A DNA stretch of 64,000 nt, taken from positions 1,348,701 through 1,412,700 of the forward strand of contig NC_085101.1 of the NCBI RefSeq assembly GCF_963422355.1. Reading direction: 5' to 3'. The notes below the pieces were generated by a model. It saw nothing but the letters and a program-made list of their open reading frames with translations. It did not search any database and was not told the DNA's origin. Below are positions 22,434 through 34,900 of the stretch, piece after piece; position 1 is the first letter of the stretch; each line of letters starts with the position of its first letter. Both the position numbers and the translations under genes were made by a program. Origin of the DNA: Corticium candelabrum. Lineage: Eukaryota; Porifera; Homoscleromorpha; Homosclerophorida; Plakinidae.

Positions 22434-22781
22434 TTGCTTCTCTGCGCGAGTATTCTTGTCTCGTCATCATAGTACACATTTCCAACGGTCATTTCTTAAT
22501 TAATTAAAGGAAGAGGCGAACGACTTGCTGCAGACACATAATATTCATCGAGGTGTATACAAGTAGGATGATTCAACATTTCACGACATACGCCGCCATA
22601 TCACATGTGACCGGAAATACCCACGCTCGCATACTTGCAAGCACAGTCACCAACTAGACTGCTTGGCTTGATTTCCAGGAGAACTGCATGTGTGAACTGA
22701 GGAGAACTCGATGTCATTGTGGGCACGAGATTGTTCGGCTCAGTTTGCATGTACCATGCTTCTGTGAACGAGGCATTATAC

Positions 22782-22862
22782 AATTACTATAATAATATAA
22801 CTAATTACTATAATAATATATAATTACTATAATAATATAACTAATTACTAAAACAATAATAA
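22782..22862. repeat. Minisatellite, AATTACTATAATAATATA unit
   Basis: About four imperfect copies of an 18-24-bp AT-rich unit. The counterpart at 63065-63140 has different unit numbers. Confidence 0.8.
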
Positions 22863-23770
22863 TGTACAATTAACATAATAATATAGCTACAGAAAACTAG
22901 CAAGCATTATTGCTGCAGCTGTAGCGTCGTTTGTTTAGTATGGGTGATTTACATTATAGTTCTCTAATTATTTAATAAAAATAATAATAAAAATTATTGC
23001 CAAAGTCCAATTGTTCTAGAACATGTGAATGTAGTTTTGGAAACTAATTTGGCAAGGAAGCCCGGACTTTGTCGACTCTAAGAAGCACCAAAACAATACC
23101 TTTCACTAGACTGATGCGATTACTAAATACACTGTCTGCTTTATGTCATCTGACCTAGATATATAAAGTAAACCACATGCAAGTGAGTTCCACTACAGCT
23201 GATTATGTATCTCTAGAGTTCCAGAGTGTAAGATTTAACTTAAGATTGGTGCATGGTATTACACGTAGACTGTACATGTAATCACGCTTAATTAAGACAA
23301 TAAAATCGAGTCGAGCAATTGAGTTACAAATTACTCAAGCTCGGCGGAAGTAAATCCAACGTGTTTCTGCTTAACGCAAGATGATAGGCGTGGTCAACGT
23401 GGGCGTAAATGAAAATCTGGCAAACTTGATTGAAAGCGTAAACAACACGCTGTTTACGTGTTCCAAACTATTCCTCGAGAAACCGAACCGCGACAGACTG
23501 TCAGCAAATATTTGGAATTAAACCAATCATTTTAGCAGTGATATGGCCATTGCTGTAAAGTCGTGGCCGTTTCACTGGTCCTGTTACTACTAGCGACAGT
23601 AGTCGGATACAAACATATATAATGTCCGATCTACCAGGAATGTTATCAAATACGACGAAGCACTCAATATGCGCCGCGTTCGCAAACGAAAAAGCAATAT
23701 CACTAAAATATGACTCCAAACCAAATCTGCCTCTGACATCTTCAGTAAATGTACACTTCTACAAATTGAA

Positions 23771-26353
23771 TACAATATTATCCTGAGTGTGTAAATATCT
23801 CAGTACAACTCTGAGATGCAGCCGGGACAACATGAACTCGCTCCAAGGTCGAAATGGAAGAAAACGTATGTCAATGATCTATACACATATATCACTAAAA
23901 ATGTGTGCATGGCATGCGTAGATTCTATTTGTGAACCATCTACTAGCGATATATAGATATTTCTAGGGTAATTATAATATTATATACATTGTTGCTCAAG
24001 CCAAAGAGAGTATTTGACCCGGAGGTATCTCCGGAAGCAGTCGAATTGATTACCGCGTGTGCGTGCAAGTGGTCGACTCTGGCGTCGCAGCTTGCTCCAT
24101 GCTGTGTCGATTACTTTACCATGGTAGTGGGTATTGTCGTAGAGGCACGTCATCTGTGCTCCCATAGTTTGCTCGCTCTTCGTACACGAACGTCTGCCGG
24201 AAAAGTGACACACATATACTGTATGGCCGTCAATTTGTATTGCGAACAGACCTTCACGCGTTAAGTACACGTAAACCGAGAGAGCAAAAAACTCTAACCC
24301 CAATAATTTTTTGCAATAATGTTTTACAATATTCCAGTGTTTGGCTTCCAACCTCGTAAATATACTTCCTACGTCTAGGTCTATGGGCGTAAGAATTCTT
24401 TAGTTAGTGGTAACTATAAACCTATATATATATAGACTCCTCTTTGACTATTGTTACTAATTCCTTTCACTGGTTTGTAATGCACTTGTAACTCTATCCG
24501 CACATATACGTTGGCCATTACAAAGTTACATATTTATCTTAACCTAATGGCTGCTCGAGTGCTGTTTATTTAGAGTACGTTGTGATTACTATTTATGAGG
24601 TTGGATGCACAATACTAGAATGGCAAGAAGAGACCGAGAAGATCGTCTTCGTGACTGAGACAACTGAATTTAATTTTGGACGTACCACTACTGTCGTCAG
24701 TGCCTTAGCTGAGCACTTGCTCACAGTCGTTTCTGAGCCTCGTCCATGTTACTGAGTTCTACCATGTCGCTTTAAAGACAGTCGAATATAGTTTAACTAA
24801 TACTACTGACGAACTTAAGAATGTAGATAACTTGATGGTATGCAAGTAGATCGAGTGTTTCGATTGTGCCGTTCCGACCGTGTCCTAGGACTAAATATTA
24901 ACACAAACCTGAGACTGCATGCATGCACAACAAGCACACACCTACTAGTAGTTAACAGTTTATTACCCTTGTTGAGATCTTTTGAATTTTTACCTTATTA
25001 TTTTTGGTGTGATATTATTCGTCACCGAGACAAGTGAAATTTTTAACAATGAATAAACAGTTGCTTAATCTAGAGTTGTTCTTTTAAAATATGTCTTTGA
25101 ATAATAATTAAAATAAAACTTACTTTGCACATCTGGTTTAGTGCTAACCAGCAGATTTGTGAGTGATAGATTGATCATTATGGTGCTACACATTGAATCC
25201 ATTCTGCTAAAAGCTGAGTATCACAAGATGCCTTTTCAGTATGCCAGAACTCTGCATAAACTCCGTACGTACTACGATCTTGTTGATTGTAAGATTTTAG
25301 CTACATTAGTTATTATCAACAAAATTGTTTGGTTATACAGAATGATTAGTTGATATATTCACTGGACTCGTTCTCTCTCACAACTTCATAACTGTCTCAT
25401 GGGACTCAGAACTGTGTCATGAAAAAATAGTTTATTGTTTGGCAACATGTCACAATTTTCTTAAGTTCTCAGCAAATATCTATAACTCTAGTAAGGATAA
25501 AGTCAAAGCAGTTTGTGTGCAATTCTGCTTCATAAAATCATCAATCATTCCCTCCAAGATAAAGAATCATTATATCTGCCAGTCAAGAATGTAGAAACAG
25601 GTAGGACTACTCTCAGGTTAACTTCCAACAAATGTAAAATTCAGAGTCATCACATTACAATGCCATGCATGTTTGAAGTGATAGAAATAGAAAGTTGATT
25701 AGACGAACACATTTGTAACAATATACCACATTTGTGACATTATTTAGTGTAATGTAGCTCCAGAACAACACTAGGCTAAATATCACACATTACAACCTAC
25801 TCAGGAACTCGTCTTTCTCAAACTCGCGTGACCGAGATTAGGTCCATCCGGATTCCGTAGTCTATACCACCTTTCTCACCGCTATGCAACAGTAAAAACT
25901 GAAGAGAAAATACGGTTAACAGGCTATTCTGTGGAATAAAAATACAAAGCGAACTTTTCAACAGACACGACAATCGTCTCAATTCGTCTTGTAGAGAAGC
26001 GACTAAGAGAGATCGAGATATGATCCCAGATGTTCGAGTACTTGTCTCTCAGATTTTACGTTCTGCCGTAACAACAATACAATTAGCAATAACATCGCCC
26101 CGTAGGGATAGTAGCCAGCGGTAATGAATCTAACATTAGCCAAAAAGAACGCCTCAGATCTACGTCTGAAGAGAGGAAATCGGTCGAGATCATGTGACCG
26201 AAATTATGTCGCGTGAGTCATCCGTTTTCTTCTTTGTCTGCAAGAGTAGAGATTGACAAAGACAAGACTACTAACAAAGGAAGTCATGTATAAATGTTCC
26301 TATCGATAGAGATGACTTTAGGAACGAGATGGCAAGCACTGACCGAGACGGAC
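23771..26353. other. Intergenic DNA
   Basis: No supported gene. A 123-codon minus frame at 24351-23980 has no recognised motif and an uncertain start. I saw no transposon ends or RNA genes here. Confidence 0.4.
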
Positions 26354-26515
26354 TCCCAGACCCGTGTAGCACCGATTTAAAATCGTTCTTCACGGGTCTG
26401 GGATGGTACCGCCTCTTCTCAATATATTACGGTTGGTCTTAGGACCAGCATTAGTGTCCAGATTCATAAATGTATACCTTTCCAATACGGATGTAACCAA
26501 CGATGACATCTCATA

Positions 26516-26767
26516 TGCAACAACGTTACGCATGGTCGTTGCCGTATAGTGTAGACTTTCCAAGAAGCCTACCCGATCACACTCGTACACACGCTACTGC
26601 ATACCTCTCGAGATGATCCAATTCGACTGTAAAACGCGAGCTAATACAGCACGACCGTCTACTCCAGGCACTTGACTAAGAAGGCAATCTATTCTTTTAA
26701 TGTCTCTACTAAATACACTACTAATCCAATTAGCAACTCTAACTGTCAAGCAATCTACTACATCACA
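26516..26767 (-). repeat. Left LTR (3') of gypsy element 3
   Basis: 252 bp, starting TGCAACAACGTTACGC and ending CTACATCACA. Aligns with 31604-31739 plus 36149-36268 with many mismatches. Confidence 0.75.
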
Positions 26768-27462
26768 TTCCTTCCTGCTAAGTTTCAGGTTCATCTTTTT
26801 TCAAAAACCTCCCCACAAAAGTTTCAATACTGTTAAACAAGAAAACGTATATGTTACTGCTACTTCAAGTCTCAAACAACAGTAACACAATACAACTCAA
26901 AACTAGCAAAAAATTACAACTAACTGCAGTCATAATCTTGCAAGTACTTTGGCAATTGAATTTGTCTATGTGCTCGAACAGGTCCTGGCGGATCTTCTGC
27001 TACTGCAACTGCCTCCTCTGCCTCTAACAGTCCTGTGGCATCTGCTGCTAATTCTGCTACCAAGATTTGAATGACATCTGGTTCTTGATTGACTTTTCTC
27101 CTGAATTTCTGCCTTGCTGCTCATGTTTCTTGGTCTCCTGATCTGCTGGTAATTCTACTTCTCGAGCTCTTCTGTGGAAAACCTTCGGTGTGTTACTATG
27201 AACACGTTTTTCCTTTCTCTTTTCTTCTCCCATCTTTTGAATCTCTTAGTTATTCCGGCCTACTTGCCTCGTGACTTGTTACGGTCCTTGGTAAGAGCAG
27301 TACAAACTTCGAAACAGTACCTCTCGTCAATGCTGGACAATGCAGCAACACAAAATCACCTACTTCATATTGAGCTCATTCACTTCCATCATAATTCCTG
27401 TGCTGTCTCTCTTGAGCTGCAGCGATCTCTTCATCTACAATCTCTCTAGATTGTCTCGGGTT

Positions 27463-30400
27463 TCATTTCAACTTGCTCAAGTACTCGTCTGTTGTATCAG
27501 GCGAAGGGAGTCGCTGATCCAGTTCTGTATCCACTGGCAACCGTGCTGTTCTTTCCAAAAACAATTCATAAGGACTGTACACAGTAGAAATTTGTGCTGA
27601 AGTGCGATATGCAAACAATACAGTTGCTTTCCACTTGTCCCAATCCTTCTGAGGGGTGTCTGCATATTTGGACAAAGAATTTTGCCAAAGTCCTGTTCAT
27701 TCGTTCAGCAAGCCCATCCCATTGTGGATGATATGCTGTGGTTATTTACTTACGAATTCCCAAACGTTTGCATACTTCACAAGCAAGAGCTCTTTCAAAA
27801 TTGCGTCCTTAGTCACTATGCAGAACTATGGGCATCGCAAATCGCGTGGTGACCTCATTTACCAAGATCTTTGCTGTTGTCTTTGCGTTTGATCTTGTAA
27901 CGGAAATGCTTCGGTCCACTTGGTGAAGTAGTCCTCAACAAGCAAAATGTACTTGTTGCCTTTTTCAGTTGTTGGTAAAGGTCCTAGAAAGTCCATCGCA
28001 AGCATTTCAAATGGTTCTCCAACTGGAACAGTCTGCAAAGCTGCTTTAGCTTTCTTTGCTTGCATCTTCCTTTGCTGACACTTTACAGTAGTTGCTACAT
28101 AGCTCTCAAGTGCACGTGTTTAGCCTGGCCACCAAAACCGTTCAGCAACTCTATTAAGCGTTTTCTTCACTCCAAAGTAGCCGCCATTGTTATGCAACTT
28201 TGCTAGAACTTTAGGTACCATAGAGTCAAGTACCACCAACAACTGTCGTTCTTCTTGTCCTTCGCCTGGTCCCACTCTTCAAAATCGATATAAGACTCCA
28301 TCATCCAACACTAGCTGATGTCACACCTTAGCAACCGCTCTCCACCTATTGCTTCTTTTCTATTCTCCATGGCAAGAAAACTGTCCAGAACGTTTGACAG
28401 TAAAGGACCTTCCGTCTGTCTCATCTGTAACTTTTTACCTGTCCAAGAAGGTGTAAATACAGCTGCTGCACATCCTTGACTACTTCGTGTTTGCTCTAGC
28501 TTTTGGTCTAAGATAGGGCATAGCATTTTCTTCCTAAATGTGCAGACGGTATTCTGGAAAATTCAAAATACTGATTTCCTGCTCTGTACTGAATCTACCA
28601 TTTGTATTCACTTAGTGTGAGTGACCACCTCGCCATTCTTCTTTTCAGTTTCTTTCAGGAACGTAGACATTGTAATGGGAAATGATCTGTCCAAAGTGTG
28701 AACTGCCTTCCGTATAAATATAGACTAAAGTTTGTCACCGCCCAAACTACAGCCAATGCTTCCTTCTCTGTTGTGCTGTAGTTCTTCTCAGCCCTGTGTA
28801 GCACTCGACTTGCATAGGCTACTACGTGTTCTTCTCCACAGTATGTGACAAAACTGCACTCAATCCTACTTCACTCGCATCCGTAGCTAACAGAGTCTTA
28901 CTCAAACGTGGGGAAAGGCATTACTGGAGCATCTGTCAACTTGTGTTTCAGAACATCAAGTGGCTGTTGGCAATCATCTGTCCAGTCAAAATTAGCAGCA
29001 CTACTTTGTGTCTTAAACAACGGAGCTACAAAATGCGAAGAGTGTGGAACAAAGCGGCAATAATATCCTACTAGGCCCAAAACCCGACGTACTCCGGTAC
29101 CATCTACTGGCCTGGGAAAGTCCACATCTGTTACAACTTCCTCTTATCCGGTTGCAATCCTTCCATTCCGACTACATGACCCAAATAATTAACCGATTTC
29201 TGCCCAAGTCAACACTTGCTTGGCTTTAAATTCAACCCAGCAGCACTAAGTCTGCTATACACAGCTCTCAGCTTCTTCACATGTTGGTTAAAGGTTGTAG
29301 AAAAGACAATGATGTCATCAAGATATATTACACAGTAATCTCATTGTAGCCGAGCTAGAACATATATCATTAGCCTCTGGAAAGTGGCAAGAGCATTATA
29401 AAGACCAAAGGGAATTACGTTGAATTCAAAACGGCCTTGTTTGGTTTAGAAATCCGTCTTCTTTTTATCCTCAGGATTCATAGATACCTGCCAATACCCA
29501 CTCGCTAAGTCTAAAGTCGAGAAATAGCAAGGTCCACCTAATGACTCTAACGTTTCATCTACTCTTGGCAAGGGATAAGCATCTTTAACTGTTATGCCAT
29601 TTAGTTTTCAGTAATCAACATAGAACCGATACGTGTCGCCTTTTTTATGTATCAAGACTACATGTGAACTCCATAGAGTCACTGATGGTTAAATCACCTC
29701 TTACTCAAGCATTTCCTTACTTGTTTCTCTACAACCCGTTGAAGTGCGTGAGGTAATACTCTTGTTACCTGTTTTTGTGGCAACGTGTCTCCTGTCGTAA
29801 TAGTATGAGTTACAAATTCTGTACTTCCACGATCACATAGCTCACTTGTAAATAGCTGTCGGTCAACAACAACACGTGCTTCAAAGTCTTCTGTTCTTTG
29901 TCTATGAAGATACTTTGCTTAAAGTCAAATTGACTTAAACTTTGTTTGGGTGGTATACCATCGACACTCCTTGGCAAACCATGCACAACAGCTACCTTTG
30001 CAGGTTTTGCTTCTTTTACTGGGCAATTAGTTCTCAAGACAGTACCTTCCAGCAGCTTCGCCTTATGCATTATAGTCAATTTCACAGATACTCTTGCTCA
30101 GCTACTACTCTTAGGGGTAGTGTACGTTCTATCCAAGCCAACTGGTGCTTAGCCATGTTGATGATCATCCCATGATCAAGCAAAAAGTCGGTACTTTTTT
30201 ATGGTAGGTTTTTTATGGTACGTTTGGTACCATAAATTGGTGTGAAAATGCCCATACAGCCCAAACGTACAAGTATCTTGCAAGCTCTCTCGCACTTAAG
30301 ACTACTGCCATCAACTGTCTTCAGTTGTAATCTTGTCCCACTTGATGATGTGCTTTTGTCACCAACCAAACTTCTAGGTAACAGTAAAATTAAAGAGCCA

Positions 30401-31254
30401 GTAGCAATCAGAAAAGACGTTTCTACTTCATTAACACAACCAGTGACAATCACAGAGCTTATCTACGCACCAGACACACTTCTAACACCCCGTCTTGGTG
30501 TTTTGCTACCTGTGGTTGATTGCTTCCTGGAATCAGGTTGTGCGAACATGTACTGTTGCTGTTGTTGTGTCCTTGCGGTCATTTTGGGCTTTGTCTGCTG
30601 AATTATTGGGCAATCTCCCACTAAATGACTCATCTGATTACACCTGAAGCAAGGGCCTACACGTTTCTGCATAATCTTCTATAGGCAATTTGTTTTCACA
30701 TGTCCCTGCTCGGTGCACAACAAACATCGAAGTTCTCGTCCAGAGCTAGTGTGATAAACGCCTTGCGTCACAGACAATTGACCCGATCCTGACTGCTTGC
30801 TATCACTTCTCAAACCCACTCCTACAGTACTTAGCGCCTTTTCCATCTCGTTCAATCTCTCTTTCAGATCCTCGGTGACACTCGTTTCTCTATCTGCACA
30901 AGCCACGCTAACACTAATCACCTTGCGACCGCCGCGCTTCTGCTGCCTATCATTCAACAACATCAATTCACGAGTTCTAACAATTGTACCTGGAAATGTC
31001 GCTTGCGGGTGTAAACCCAGCTGATACCTGGCGTGCGTGAGCAGACCATCAACAAAGCGATGAATGAGCTGTTGTTCTTTTATATCTTTTCCCAGCTCAG
31101 GCATAGCACGATCCAGTAGATCTTCTAGTTCTCTCGCATACCCTTCAAGCGCTTCCCCATCACGTAACGATCGCTCTAAGAACTGTCTTCTCGCTAACCG
31201 ACGTCGTTCTCCTGTTCCAGGCAGAAAGGTTCCTTTCAATGCCGTAGCTGGCAC
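27463..31254 (-). pseudogene. Degenerate gag-pol of gypsy element 3
   Basis: Read from 31254 downwards: a gag-like frame (31254-30679, 191 codons) ending near a Cys/His knuckle (CLLCTEQGHVKTNC); a second knuckle CFRCNQMSHLVGDC at about 30650-30610; protease (30453-30199) whose active site reads ATG instead of DTG, losing the catalytic Asp; reverse transcriptase about 29800-28900 with a readable YLDD near 29320 but broken by stops and shifts; connection and RNase H traces (29125-28898, with LGLVGYYCRFV); integrase pieces at 28065-27859 (MDFLGPLP) and 27675-27463. Not functional. Domain order is standard Ty3/gypsy. It differs in sequence from elements 1 and 2, so it is a third family. Confidence 0.85.
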
Positions 31255-31739
31255 ATCGTAGGAAGTCTTCTGTTCTCCGTCAGACGGCGGTATCCTGCAT
31301 ATGCCTTTTCTTTCAAGTTCGTTGTGAGAGTCGTCGCTTTGGCATCCGAATTCCAGCTATTAGCAGCCGCACACAAAGCAAAGCGCGCCAGTCATCACTC
31401 AACTTCTCCGTCTGCAAACTTTACTGGAACTGCCAAAATTCGCGTACTCTGCCCAGGCACCAACGTAGGGCGCAGCACTCACACGTACACAAGTGAATTC
31501 TCACGTTACAAATCGACAACCTTAACCGAGGACTGATTCACGAAACGATCTGTCCGAATTCTGTTGCGATATCTTGCACGATATCCCGCTCTTCATCACC
31601 AAATGCAACAACGTTACGCGTCGTCGTTGCTGTATAGTAGACTGTCCAAGAACCAGACGCGATCATACCTGCGCACACGCTACTGGATGCTTTGCCCAGA
31701 GGATCCAATTCAACTGCAGAACGCGAGCTGCTACCGCAC

Positions 31740-31898
31740 TGTAACGTCCTTGGTTACGTGCAGCAACAACTCAACGATATGTATTGGTTACCAGACAGAG
31801 CGAACTAAGAACACAAGCTGGCGCGTCTACTCTACACTAAATCGAGTCTGCGCGTATGCCGTAACGCGCGCTACATGTACACTACGACATACATTACA
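31740..31898 (-). repeat. LTR of gypsy element 2 (3' LTR)
   Basis: 159 bp, TGTAACGTCC to ACATTACA on the + strand; no difference from 35990-36148 found by eye. Confidence 0.95.
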
Positions 31899-31911
31899 TC
31901 TCTCTTCCTTT
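31899..31911 (-). other. Polypurine tract of gypsy element 2
   Basis: Minus strand AAAGGAAGAGAGA directly beside the 3' LTR. Confidence 0.8.
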
Positions 31912-31926
31912 ACTAGAGTTGTACAG

Positions 31927-34900
31927 TCACAGGTCCAGCTTCTTAGGCTTTCGGATATTTCTGCCAGAACGAGTCACTTGCGGGTTGGCGGTCATTGGAG
32001 TTGTATTTCGGTCAGAGCTCTCCTTCATTTCGCTGACTGCTGCTTTGGGTGTATCCGGTAGAGGTGAGGCTATATTGTCCGAGTTTAGACTGTTGTATCC
32101 GGTTGTAAAATCGAGCCTGGACGTGTCATCGACAAGAGAACTGGCTTCTGGGTACGGTCGAAGATGTCTTCGATTCCGTCTGTACTTTCTTCCACTCTTC
32201 GGACATTCTACAACAAAAGATCGTGGTGACTTGTGTTGTTGGTCGACCTTGGCTGGGAGCCAAGCGTTTGATTCCGGCAGTGGTGCCATCCTTACTGCGT
32301 CTTCGGGTCGTAGAGATGGTAATGGTTTCACTCCTGGTCTGGAATCATAGTATTGCTTTTGTTTCATCTTCTCCATCTGGAAGTGTCTCTGAACAGACTC
32401 TCTGTTGTAGGAGGTATGTTCTAGTAGCTTTCTGGATGAGGGAAGTGTGTTACGAGGACGTCTTCCCATGAGCAGTTGAGCAGGTGACAGGTTGATGCCT
32501 TCTAACGGGGTTGTTCTATAGTCCAAAAGGGCTTTCTGCTTGTCTTTGACTTTCTTCCAGAGGCGTTTCACTGTCTGTATTCCTCTCTCCGCCTCACCAT
32601 TGCTCTGCGGGAAGTGAGGACTGCTAGTTATGTGGTCGACACCGTATTCCTTGCAGAATTGTTGGAAGTCTGATGAGCTGAATTGCGGACCATTGTCACT
32701 CCTGCATTTCTCTGGAATGCCGTGTCTACAAAACTGGTTCTTCAGCGCTTGGATTGTAGAGGACGTGGTCTGGTCTTGCAGCTCATCCACTTCAATGAAT
32801 TTTGAGTAGTAATCTACCAGTATGAGATAGTGTTTGGACTCAAAATGGAAAAGGTCAATTCCCACTTCAATAAATGGCAGGTCTGGGACTGGTGTTGGCA
32901 TGAGAGGTTCTGGTGGTAGTCTGTTTTGGTACTCCGCGCAGCGGTCACATCTCCGTACAGTGTCTTCTATCTGGGCGTTCATGGCTGGCCAGTACATTAC
33001 CTCTCTGGCGCGTTGTTTGCATTTCACTACTCCAAGGTGTGACTCATGAAGTAGTTTCAACATTTGGGAACGAAGGCTCGGCGGGATTACTATCCTTGTA
33101 CCCTTGAAGATGATGCCATCTTGTACTACTAATTGGTCTCGTGAGTCCCAGTACGGCCGTGCTGTAATGTGGACGTCCTCCCGCCGTTCTGGCCAGCCTG
33201 AGAGGATAACAAAGTGGAGGTTCTTCAGTTCTGTAGACGTCGCTTGTTGGATCTCCGAATGTTTGGTACCCGTGATTGGCACAAATTTGAGTGTGTTGAT
33301 GTATTCGAGGTCGTCATTGTTTCCGGGATCTTCACCTGGGATGTAAGCTCTCGAGAGGGTGTCTGCTAGTTGCATGTCTTTCCCTTTTCGGTAGGTGACA
33401 GTCAAGTCATACCATTGAAGCTTGAGCATCATCCTCTGCAGTCTCATTGGTGCCGACAGTATGGGCTTCAGGAAAATGCTTTCCAGAGGTTTGTGATCAT
33501 TGTATACTTGTACGTGTCTTCCGAAGACATAGTGATGAAACTTTGTGGTTGCATGGACAATCGAGAGCATTTCCTTCTCAATTTGAGCATACCTCGACTC
33601 AGTAGCCGTCATTGATCTTGATGAGTAAGCTACTGGCCTGCCGTCTTGGAGTAATACCGCCCCTACGCCTGTGCTGCTCGCATCGCATTGTATCTCTACT
33701 GCTTTCCGAGTATCATAGTAAGCTAACACTGGTGCATGGGTACACAGCTCCTTCAGCTTCTGAAAGCTTGCTTTGTGTTCATGTTGCCATTCGAACTTCA
33801 CATCTGTCTTCAGAAGTAATCTCAGCGGCTTGTCCACGTCGCTTAGGTTTGGAATGAATTTTGCCAAGTAAGTGACGAAGCCTAGAAACCTTTTGACGTC
33901 ACTTTGATCCTGGGGATCCGGCATCTCCGCTACTGCCTTTATCTTTTCTGGATCTGGCTTTAGCCCTTCGGCTGTGATGAGATGTCCGATGTATCGAACT
34001 GATGGTTGTCGTATGTGACATTTCTCGTAGTTGAGGCGTAAATTGTAGCTGGTGGCTCGTTCGATTACTTGGTGGAGTATCTGGTCATGATGTTTCATAT
34101 CCCGGCCAGCTATCAATATGTCATCCATGATGGCGGTTGCCCCTTCGATACCTTCCAGCATCTGGTCCATGATTCTCTGGTAAATTTCGGGAGCACACTT
34201 TAGTCCAAAAGGCAGACGTAGCCACCGGTACCTCCCCATGGGGGTGTTGAATGTAGTTAGCATTGATGACTCGTGGTCCAATTTGATTTGCAGGAATCCA
34301 GACTTCGCGTCTAGGACTGAGAAGACCTTTGCGCTTGGAATGTTGCTGACGATTTCCTCAATTGTCTTCATGGGATAATGTTCCCGCCTAATTGCCTTGT
34401 TTAGGTCTCGAGGATCGATACAGATCCTCACTTTGTCCTTCCTGAGGGACACTACCATGGAGCTAACCCACTCTGTGGGTTCCTCTACTCTGGTGATAAA
34501 GCCATCGTTCTCCATTTCTTTCAATTTCTCTATGACCTTGTCCCGTAGCATGACAGGTTGTCTTCTTGTTGGATGCACTACTCCTTTGGCACTGGGGTCG
34601 ATTTTGATGGTGTAGGTGCCGGGCAACGTTCCAGTTACATTTGCCAAGTCGGGGAAATCCTGAAATTCGTGTGGAAGTTGTGTCTGTGTTTCCACGCGCG
34701 TGTTCACTTTGCTCACTCTCTGTATGAGGCCTAGCTGTTCTGCTAGATCGCCTGATATGATGTTGTCTTGCTCTAGGTCAACTATTTCGAAGTCAGTTTC
34801 CAGGTCAATGCTATTGTATCTGATGGGAATTGTTGCCACGCCAAGGGAGTTGATCTTGTGGTTGCTGTAAGAGTAGAGATTTATCCGTGACCTCCTCAGG

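Larger units (their letters stand above)
22299..23770. repeat. Duplicated 3' flank of gene A
   Basis: Collinear with 62593-64000 after gene C, including the 3' untranslated region, an ATAATATAACTAATTACT minisatellite and the block containing GACAGTAGTCGGATAC. The small ORFs in it are unconvincing. Confidence 0.8.

Noticed and set aside
23980-24351. 123-codon minus-strand ORF
   Set aside because: No domain, no splice context and uncertain start; not enough to call a gene.
31924-34615. Plus-strand ORFs over the second gypsy element
   Set aside because: Shadows of the minus-strand gag-pol frame.
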